64,000 nt of DNA, taken from assembly GCF_019469185.1 (NCBI RefSeq), contig NZ_CP048264.1, positions 992,001 through 1,056,000 of the forward strand, given 5' to 3'. The position numbers and the translations under genes are program-made. The DNA is from Gilliamella sp. ESL0441 (GTDB lineage: Bacteria; Pseudomonadota; Gammaproteobacteria; Enterobacterales; Orbaceae). This document shows positions 58,049-64,000 of this stretch, one piece after another. The stretch's first letter is position 1; each line of letters starts with the position of its first letter. The notes beneath the pieces are model-generated. The model was not told the origin of the DNA and made no database searches. It saw nothing but the letters and a program-made list of their open reading frames with translations.

Positions 58049-58120
58049 GACCTCATAGTTAAATGGATATAACGAGCCCCTCCTAAGGGCTAGTTGCAGG
58101 TTCGATTCCTGCTGGGGTCG
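58049..58120 (+). tRNA. argW: tRNA-Arg (anticodon CCU)
   Basis: A complete cloverleaf: acceptor GACCTCA pairs with TGGGGTC (one T-G), anticodon stem AGCCC / GGGCT with loop CTCCTAA giving anticodon CCT, and T-arm GCAGG-TTCGATT-CCTGC. Reads AGG. The D- and anticodon arms follow E. coli argW almost base for base. After the discriminator G comes AATAT, so CCA is not encoded. In enterics argW is a common integration site for prophages. Confidence 0.95.
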
Positions 58121-58997
58121 AATATATTTCTAAAACTTTCATTCAATAATAGCAATTAAAAAAACCATATAATCAATAAGTTAATGACTTGTCATACTCT
58201 ATCTTGAATCGTTTATCATTAATTTGTTGGGTGTACTTTATTAAATTTTTGTTACCTCTACAACTATAATTATCATGTTAAAATTTTAAAATCTATAATA
58301 ATTTGCTCATATTGCATCAATTTAACGTGTATGAAAAAAGAAGATTATTGTCAGTTTCTTGATATTATGAAGATTTTATTGAATGATTGCGCTATTGAAT
58401 AAGCTTTATTGAGCGATACGCTGGTTTAGAAAAAATTTTCTTATGAGTGGATTGGAAAAAAGATTATTTTACTAATCATTTTTATACACTGTCTTGACCA
58501 ACCTCAGGATGCTTTTTCGTCTTTTTTAGCTTGTATTAGGCTCTGTTTAAGTAAGTCATCTTCTTATCGGACAATTAGTTTTATACGATCGATCCGAACT
58601 ATTTTTATCTTGTATGGGGGGATCTTTAGTGGATTATATTTCTGACATGAACCCATTTAAAAATAGGTACTATAAAGTCTAATGCTTTAAAGTGAAGCAA
58701 CACTAGCAACATCTTTTATCATAATCATTAAATGGTTTATTGTTATGATTTTAATGTCAGGGGACATAATATTATTGAACATTTATTTCACTGCTATGAA
58801 TAAGGTAATATTTAGGTAATTTAAGATTTGCACACTAACGTTATTTAATTTTAATTTAATAGGATTGATTACTAACTTTCTTAATAATCCTAATAATACT
58901 TTCTGTGAGAATAGATAATCAGAAAAGAAACATATCTAATATAAAAATTAACTTTACAAACTATCTAGTTTTTTAAATTAGAGTAAAGTTTAAAAAT
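58121..58997. other. Gene-free stretch between tRNA-Arg and the inverted repeat
   Basis: About 880 bases without a gene. Some segments between 58480 and 58700 look like decayed sequence (short broken frames on the minus strand), perhaps from a mobile element, but I cannot name one. No second copy of the tRNA 3' end is visible in the window. Confidence 0.4.
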
Positions 58998-59108
58998 CTA
59001 GCAATTTATCCCTATGTATATAGGGAACACTGTGGTAATTTGAGCTTGATTACAATTTGCCATAAATATAAGCGGTAGTATAAAGATGATTCTAGGTATT
59101 AATTTCAA
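58998..59108 (-). pseudogene. Lipoprotein fragment cut by a CRISPR repeat (copy 2)
   Basis: The mirror of the fragment at 39321. A TTG start at 59108, signal peptide MKLIPRIIFILPLIF, lipobox-like MANC and QAQITT, then the frame enters the CRISPR repeat and ends after 36 codons. Both copies lose the gene at the same point, so the truncation predates the duplication, or both were cut at the repeat. Confidence 0.6.
59002..59028 (-). repeat. Solitary CRISPR repeat (inner end, copy 2)
   Basis: Read on the minus strand it has the CCCTAT / ATAGGG stem and ends ATAAATTG. It stands alone and marks the inner end of the right inverted-repeat arm. Confidence 0.85.
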
Positions 59109-59149
59109 TGTATTCACCTTTCTAATTTTTTTCTCTGTTTTACTATAAA

Positions 59150-59794
59150 CTAATTTTTACGCATATATGCTCCTGTTTGAGCTTTAAGTGATTCATTTTT
59201 TGGTTCAATTGGATTTTCTCCCCTAATCCAGCCAACCATAGTATCTCGGTCATCGAAATCGTTAATTTGAATGCTCGTACTTAAGTATCGATCGGGTAAG
59301 TGATAGCAGTAATAGTGTAAATCAAATTTTTCTCGATACTCTCTTTCCATTTTCTCGCTCATTAAATTATCTTCTAAATATTGGCTGTTTTTTTCGTGAA
59401 AATCTTCTATTGCACTTTTAACCCATTTCGTAGGTGCCTTTATTTCTCCTGTATAAGAATAGATAGTACCGTTCAAATCAGTGATGATTATTATCCTATC
59501 TAATTTGACATTTTTTTTGTAGAAATAATAATCTTCATCAGCTAATCGAACTAAAATATAAGTATAACCAATCATCTCATCATCATCAGGTGATGTCATT
59601 TTTCCTAAAGGTTCTTTGTAGTATTTACCCTTAAACTCAGACAAAAGAGTATCGATAGGGACGGAAAAATCGAGGTGTCTAATATCAAAAGGTTTTCCAC
59701 TGATGATTTTAGAACTTTGTGGCTGTTCGGCTTGATTGCATCCGATCATTAAAAATACTGATATACAAATTATAAGTTTTTTAAGCAGCTTCAA
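59150..59794 (-). CDS. Lipoprotein in CRISPR-bounded cassette (copy 2)
   Basis: About 214 residues from the TTG at 59794, which has the same AGGAAAAG site as copy 1. An in-frame ATG at 59830 would add 12 residues (MKAKFIIQEKNT) but has no ribosome binding site and is absent from copy 1. Signal with lipobox MIGC; the N-terminal ~85 mature residues are almost identical to copy 1, the region around WVKSAIEDFHEKN and INDFDDRDTMVGWIRG is different. Unrecognised family, probably surface or periplasmic. It lies between CRISPR repeats at 59852 and 59002. Confidence 0.75.
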   Translation of the reverse strand: MKLLKKLIICISVFLMIGCNQAEQPQSSKIISGKPFDIRHLDFSVPIDTLLSEFKGKYYKEPLGKMTSPDDDEMIGYTYILVRLADEDYYFYKKNVKLDRIIIITDLNGTIYSYTGEIKAPTKWVKSAIEDFHEKNSQYLEDNLMSEKMEREYREKFDLHYYCYHLPDRYLSTSIQINDFDDRDTMVGWIRGENPIEPKNESLKAQTGAYMRKN

Positions 59795-59851
59795 TGTATT
59801 CTTTTCCTGAATTATAAATTTCGCTTTCATTAAATAATGTTAATGTGTTTT

Positions 59852-60185
59852 TTGTTTATCCCTGTGTATACAAGAAATACATTATATCGTATATATTGTT
59901 TTATATCGATTCCAGTTTATCCCTATGTATATAGGGAACACACCAAGAGAAGACATCATCGAAGCCGCATAGCCGGTTTATCCCTATGTATATAGGGAAC
60001 ACAGAGAGATTATAAAATTTATTATAAAATAAAACGGTTTATCCCTATGTATATAGGGAACACAATGTCGAGCTAATAACATCAATCAAAAATGACGGTT
60101 TATCCCTATGTATATAGGGAACACAGGGAATGCTAGTCGTACATTTTGGAGTTTTACGGTTTATCCCTATGTATATAGGGAACAC
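59852..60185 (-). CRISPR. CRISPR array 2, type I-E-like repeats
   Basis: On the minus strand six repeats (plus-strand left edges 59852, 59913, 59974, 60035, 60096, 60157) with an exact 61-base period. The four leader-side repeats are uniform: stem CCCTAT / ATAGGG, 3' handle ATAAACCG. The two trailer-side repeats are degenerate and, with the spacer between them, match the last two of array 1. The other four spacers differ from those of array 1. Leader on the high-coordinate side. No cas gene nearby. Confidence 0.95.
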
Positions 60186-60240
60186 TCTAATTATAACTCA
60201 TTGTTTATTAATTAAAATAGGGAAGATAAAATTTCTACCG
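60186..60240 (-). promoter_or_regulatory. Leader of CRISPR array 2
   Basis: Read on the minus strand these ~55 bases match the leader of array 1 (38191-38245) with few differences, beginning CGGTAGAA. Similarity fades further upstream. Confidence 0.7.
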
Positions 60241-60757
60241 TTTCTTTTGCTGTCTTTTTAGACAAATGATGTTTTTGCATCTTAATCTTAAATCTATATA
60301 ATTATCAATTAGTTATACTAAAATAATAAAAACTTTTTACGGTATCCATCCAGATGATTTTTCAACGCACCGCCAACTTCTGGTCATTACATGCTTCTTT
60401 TGCTTGATTAATGTTCTATGACTATTAATTTAGACTGATAAATTTAACCAAAAAAGAGTTTGGTGTTAAGAAGCGTTTTTCAGACTTATAATCGATCGTG
60501 CCCCCAACTATTTATAGAGACACATAAAAAACAAATGCTAAGGATTATATTTACTATTTATGCTGTGGATTCGGAGGAATATCGAATTAATTATATAAAA
60601 TTTAACTGATTCTATTAAAATTAAAAAAATAATTGCTATAATTTGCTTCTATTTAACCTATTATTTTGATTTAAAAAATTCTGCATAGACAGATAAAAAG
60701 CATTTGTTCTAAGTTCATTAAACCTATTCTATTATGCAAGGAAGTTAAAATAACCTC
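60241..60757. other. Gene-free stretch after array 2
   Basis: 517 bases, AT-rich. It carries the upstream part of the array 2 leader and the promoter region of the gene at 60758. No gene or structured element seen. Confidence 0.4.
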
Positions 60758-61573
60758 ATGAAAAAGTTACTTACAATCCTAATTTTAATCATGTCTATGA
60801 TACCCTCCAGCTACTCTCAATCCATGAAAGATTTTGACCTTTATACCAAAACGTTTGACTTAAAAACATTCAAAGAAAAAATCAAAAACACTAATAGAGA
60901 TAGTTATATCTATTATTTAGATAATAATATTTGCGTTTATCAATACATAGAGCCAGATCATTATATAAGAGAAATTATTGATCAAGAAGGAAGTCCTTAT
61001 CGTATTGAAAGAAGATATTATCCTAATGGAAAATTATTTACAACGGTTAGACAATTTTACGGCTTTGATATTGGGGATTTTGTATCATTTTATGAAAATG
61101 GTAATCGCAAAAATGTGATTAATTGTGATTATCTGTATTCTTTTACGGTAGAGGATTTGATACAAAAAATGAAATCCTTATACGGCATTGATTTAAGCGT
61201 TAGAACAGAAGGAATTTTTGTTGCCAAACATCTAACTTCTCCTAAAGATGATATTAAACCTTTGTACGCCGTGTATTATTCCATAATAGAAAAAGATTCC
61301 ATTTATCGAGACGGAGCTATAGTTAAAGATCGAACCTTTTATATAGACGGCAGTAATGGAAAGGTAACGATAGAAGATTACGTTGAATTGAATAGTTATT
61401 TAGAAACAGAAGGAGAAAAAAAAGGTTTGTACGTAACCGCTCGGTATTATACATTTAATGAAAAATGGAGACCTATAAAAATCATAGAAAAAAAATTATA
61501 CTGGTATGGCAGTAAAGTGATGGGACCGGAAATTTTGGAAGAAAAGAAGATTTTCGAATCATACAGCCAATAA
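60758..61573 (+). CDS. Secreted protein with MORN-like repeats, possible immunity protein
   Basis: 271 residues. Sec signal MKKLLTILILIMSMIPSSYSQS. A repeated YYPNGKLFTTVRQFYG and FYENGNRKNVIN give the pattern of MORN / YwqK-type repeats. The rest is unrecognised. The gene opens a run of exported, very AT-rich genes with toxin-like leftovers between them, a setting in which such proteins are often immunity factors (inference). Ribosome binding site AAGGAAG upstream. Confidence 0.6.
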   Translation: MKKLLTILILIMSMIPSSYSQSMKDFDLYTKTFDLKTFKEKIKNTNRDSYIYYLDNNICVYQYIEPDHYIREIIDQEGSPYRIERRYYPNGKLFTTVRQFYGFDIGDFVSFYENGNRKNVINCDYLYSFTVEDLIQKMKSLYGIDLSVRTEGIFVAKHLTSPKDDIKPLYAVYYSIIEKDSIYRDGAIVKDRTFYIDGSNGKVTIEDYVELNSYLETEGEKKGLYVTARYYTFNEKWRPIKIIEKKLYWYGSKVMGPEILEEKKIFESYSQ

Positions 61574-61669
61574 GGAAGGTAACCAAATTTATGTAATAAA
61601 GCTATATAATAGAACAGTAATGTAAATGTAAAGAAGATTAAGAATTAATAATTTAAAATTATTTGCTTA

Positions 61670-61819
61670 TGAAATCTAATGGATTTTCCTTAGACGAAAA
61701 GAATTTTTTCACTAATATTTTTAACCGACTGCAAGACATTCTGGTGTTAATATCACATTAAGCTTAGATGTAAAAGTCAATGGTTTTAAACAACAAAGAA
61801 GAAGACTAAATTTTTATTA
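61670..61819 (+). pseudogene. Short coding remnant between immunity-like genes
   Basis: Two overlapping frames give protein-like sequence: from an ATG at 61670, SNGFSLDEKNFFTNIFNRLQD, and in another frame HSGVNITLSLDVKVNGFKQQ ending at a TAA at 61817-61819. Joined by a frameshift near 61735 they would form the tail of one protein. No family recognised. Weak support. Confidence 0.3.
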
Positions 61820-61840
61820 AGGAAGGAAAACTTGAGATTG

Positions 61841-62743
61841 ATGAAAAATATTATCTACATGATTAGCCGTAACATAATTATATTACTGCTCACAAGTTTT
61901 ATTTCATTGGCATTCGCAACAAGTAATAATGAAATAGAAAAAATTAGCTTGAAACATGCTTAAAATTCCACTATAAATAATTTCGAAAATAGACCTTATT
62001 ATCTAATAAATGTAAAGAGTTATGCTGTTAATTTTGATATAAGAGTGAATGATTTACCTTTATTAAAATTTTTTGAAAAGTCTGGTGGAATGAATATGGA
62101 GTTTCCAATAAATACAGGGATATTGGAGTCTGGTGATCAGATTTTAACAATAAAGGTATACCCTCTCAAAGATAATAACACGATATTACCAAATAGTTAT
62201 TTTTCATTAGAATTAAATAAAAAGATAGATGCATGGTCATTTACTAACAAAAGAGAAATTATTTTAAAAATACCTGATATGATAGTTCCTAAAGAAGGAC
62301 TGCCTTATTGGGAGTTTCAAACCAAATTTAGCGTTTATGTCCCTTATCAATTAACAGGATGGAAAAATTCAGAATCTATTGAAAATACTGAAAATATTAA
62401 AAAAGAATTAAATATAGCATATGAAAAAATAATAAATGCTATTGAAAAGAAAGATAATTCTGCTTTTAGGTTATTAGTTAAAAATAAAATTTTCGAAGAA
62501 TCAGTATCATTATATGAAAAACAAGATGACGAAATAACGCCTTTCCCAGAAGAAAAAATATTACCATTTACGAATTGTGAAATAAGGTTTTATGGTAATG
62601 GTAAATTGGCTAGATTAGAAGATAATAATGGTGAATCATGTTTAAAAAGTGAAATAATTAAGAATGGAAAATCTGTAATTTATACTTATCCATTATTTTA
62701 TCATAAGCCAAAAAACTCCAGTGAACTAGAAATAATAAGGTAA
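61841..62743 (+). pseudogene. Exported immunity-like gene with one in-frame stop
   Basis: From the ATG at 61841 a signal-peptide-like N-terminus (IIYMISRNIIILLLTSF..LAFAT) reads 40 codons to TAA at 61961-61963. The same frame then continues for 260 codons to 62743. Alignment with the next gene supports one original protein: RPYYLINVKSYAVNFDIRVND matches the part of the neighbour with NVFYFIEYDYNNKCGFEIYIND, and both close with FYxNGxL...SxELEIIR. Translation from GTG at 62045 would give 232 residues without a signal. Single nonsense mutation, or sequencing error. Confidence 0.7.
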
Positions 62744-62763
62744 ATAAAAGAGTAGGAAATTTT

Positions 62764-63660
62764 ATGTCAATGATTAATAGATATTTATTTATAATATTAA
62801 TAATTTTTAATTTTTCTTGTAATGCAGGAAAAAATAATATTGACTTTAAAGATAACATAATGAAAGATAATGTTTTTTATTTTATAGAATATGACTACAA
62901 TAATAAATGTGGTTTTGAAATATATATTAATGATATTTTAGTTAAAAGTTATTTAAAACCAGTGAATATTGATAACTACATAACTCCAATTAATCCATAT
63001 ATTATAAATTCGGGAAAACAAGAAGTTAAGATAATTTTATATTCCTACGACAATAAAGAAATACCTAATGATACTGATTTTACGCTAAAAGTATTTAGTG
63101 TAGTAAATAATGATAATAATGTTATAACTTCATCAAATCAAGGAAAGATAATTTATGTATTACCAAAACTTACAATAAATAAAAATTTAAGTAGTTGGAA
63201 TATTATAGATTCTTTTGATATAAATAATTTACCTTATACCGTTGAAGGCTGGAAACATTCCAAAGATTTAACTAAAATCAATGATATTGAACAAAAAGTA
63301 AAAGATAAATTTTTATTCCTAAAAAGTACTATTGATAATAACGATTCAAATCTATTTATAAAAATGTTTAAAAAGAGTATATCTGAATCAAAAAGATTCT
63401 ATTATTTAACTGATCAGCAAGAAAAAAATAGTATAACAGAAATTAAACAATTAATATCCAAAACCAATATCCATTGTGAATCCATTAGTAATACATTAAT
63501 TAAGTTTTATGCTAATGGTCGATTAGTTACTTTGGAAACTCAAGATCAAAAACCTGCTTTAAGATTAATTGAAAAAGGAGAAAATTACTCATCTGAGAGT
63601 AATTTCCCTATTCTACTGCATATACCCGAAGGCTCTGACGAATTAGAGGTAATAAGATAA
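62764..63660 (+). CDS. Lipoprotein-like protein, paralogue of the preceding gene
   Basis: 298 residues. Hydrophobic N-terminus (MSMINRYLFIILIIFNF) with a relaxed lipobox FSC at Cys19. The domain that follows shares order and motifs with the broken gene before it: PYTVEGWKHSKDL against PYQLTGWKNSESI, and the end KFYANGRLVTLE..EGSDELEVIR against RFYGNGKLARLE..NSSELEIIR. A tandem duplication is likely. Function unknown, probably periplasmic. AGGA upstream of the ATG. Confidence 0.65.
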   Translation: MSMINRYLFIILIIFNFSCNAGKNNIDFKDNIMKDNVFYFIEYDYNNKCGFEIYINDILVKSYLKPVNIDNYITPINPYIINSGKQEVKIILYSYDNKEIPNDTDFTLKVFSVVNNDNNVITSSNQGKIIYVLPKLTINKNLSSWNIIDSFDINNLPYTVEGWKHSKDLTKINDIEQKVKDKFLFLKSTIDNNDSNLFIKMFKKSISESKRFYYLTDQQEKNSITEIKQLISKTNIHCESISNTLIKFYANGRLVTLETQDQKPALRLIEKGENYSSESNFPILLHIPEGSDELEVIR

Positions 63661-63679
63661 ACAATTAATTTATAATAAA

Positions 63680-63895
63680 ATTAAAGCAGATCGTTATTTT
63701 AAAATTACTGCTAATCCTAATTTCGATTGGGATAATAAAGTTGATTGGAAAACGGGAATTTTCAGGATTAATGGTCACCGTATACTATAGGGGTTTCAAG
63801 AAAGAGGATCTCATGACAAACCAAAAGAATTAAATCCAATTAAACTTATTCCAAGTTACAAGAACTCAACTGCAACAACCTATAAAATGGATTAA
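63680..63895 (+). pseudogene. C-terminal remnant of an unidentified protein
   Basis: An open frame without a start reads KADRYFKITANPNFDWDN and DWKTGIFRINGHRIL, hits TAG at 63788-63790, and continues GFQERGSHDKPKELNPIKL to a TAA at 63893. It looks like the last ~70 residues of a larger protein with one nonsense change. Its place between immunity-like genes suggests a toxin tail, but I do not recognise the family. Confidence 0.45.
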
Positions 63896-63906
63896 ATTTT
63901 ATTATT

Positions 63907-64000
63907 ATGAATAAAACAATGAGTATAATTTTTGCTTTTTTATTATTAATTAATATCTCTTGTAGCAAAGCACAAGATAAATTGAAACCAATAATAAATT
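63907..64000 (+). CDS. Lipoprotein-like gene, cut by the window end
   Basis: The ATG at 63907 starts MNKTMSIIFAFLLLINISC, a lipoprotein signal with a relaxed lipobox (Cys19), then SKAQDKLKPI up to the window edge. The N-terminal layout resembles the two preceding exported genes. Only 31 codons are visible. Confidence 0.5.
   Translation, partial: MNKTMSIIFAFLLLINISCSKAQDKLKPIIN

Larger units (their letters stand above)
59002..59941 (-). repeat. Right arm of ~0.94-kb inverted repeat
   Basis: The reverse-oriented partner of 38491-39426: shared spacer, two degenerate CRISPR repeats, the lipoprotein gene and the truncated lipoprotein. The CRISPR stem variant differs at several repeats (T-A in place of G-C pair), and the central part of the lipoprotein differs. 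Confidence 0.9.

Noticed and set aside
58480..58700. A possible insertion-sequence remnant
   Set aside because: Short broken frames and a GC-richer patch look like decayed sequence, but I found neither terminal inverted repeats nor a recognisable transposase motif.
63680..63895. Naming the remnant as an Rhs or T6SS effector tip
   Set aside because: The context is suggestive, but no defining motif (such as a PxxxxDPxGL cleavage site) is visible in what remains.

Overview
The window is AT-rich DNA from a gammaproteobacterium. Gene content and order (tpiA, zapB, nlpC, ydbK/nifJ, rsmE-gshB-yqgE-ruvX, nlpD, fabB, mlaA) resemble enterics, while DXP-independent vitamin B6 synthesis (pdxST), the very low GC and an E. 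coli-like type I-E CRISPR repeat point to something like Orbaceae (for example Gilliamella from insect guts). That assignment is inference from gene content, not from a search.

Region by region. 0-38 kb is mostly core chromosome: glycolysis (tpiA, gpmA), pyruvate:flavodoxin oxidoreductase, division (zapB), an uncharacterised DUF2868 membrane protein with a DUF3482 GTPase, nlpC, a Tat-exported HisC-like aminotransferase, a Sel1-repeat protein, purM, the rsmE-gshB-yqgE-ruvX block, folB, moeA, ychF, rsmI, nlpD (not followed by rpoS), tdk, a secreted DUF4432 protein, ubiX-yhbP, and a vitamin block in which pdxST diverges from pdxR and a NiaP-like transporter. A SemiSWEET, two small periplasmic proteins, asnA and a decayed patch (35.2-36.4 kb) follow.

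38.2-60.2 kb is the most unusual part. Two type I-E-like CRISPR arrays with homologous leaders face each other about 21 kb apart. They share their trailer-end spacer and last two repeats. Each runs into the same cassette: a lipoprotein gene, then a second lipoprotein cut off just after its signal peptide by another lone CRISPR repeat, at which the homology stops. This makes a ~0.94 kb inverted repeat around a 19.6 kb segment, so that segment could invert. No cas gene is present in the window.

Inside the segment lies a complete-looking anaerobic allantoate route: divergent operons allC-MFS-allE-allK-allD and fdrA(allF)-allG-allH-allS-pucG-MFS. It would turn allantoate into ammonia, CO2, oxamate and ATP through oxalurate and carbamoyl phosphate. 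Genes for uricase, allantoinase and an allantoin permease are not here. The rest of the segment is fabB with a FabR operator set in its promoter, a radical-SAM/TIGR03915 pair, mlaA and a tRNA-Arg(CCU) without encoded CCA.

60.7-64 kb is a very AT-rich series of paralogous exported or lipoprotein-like genes separated by remnants of other coding sequences. One gene is broken by a single in-frame TAA. The layout resembles orphan immunity-gene arrays of polymorphic toxin loci, which is inference.
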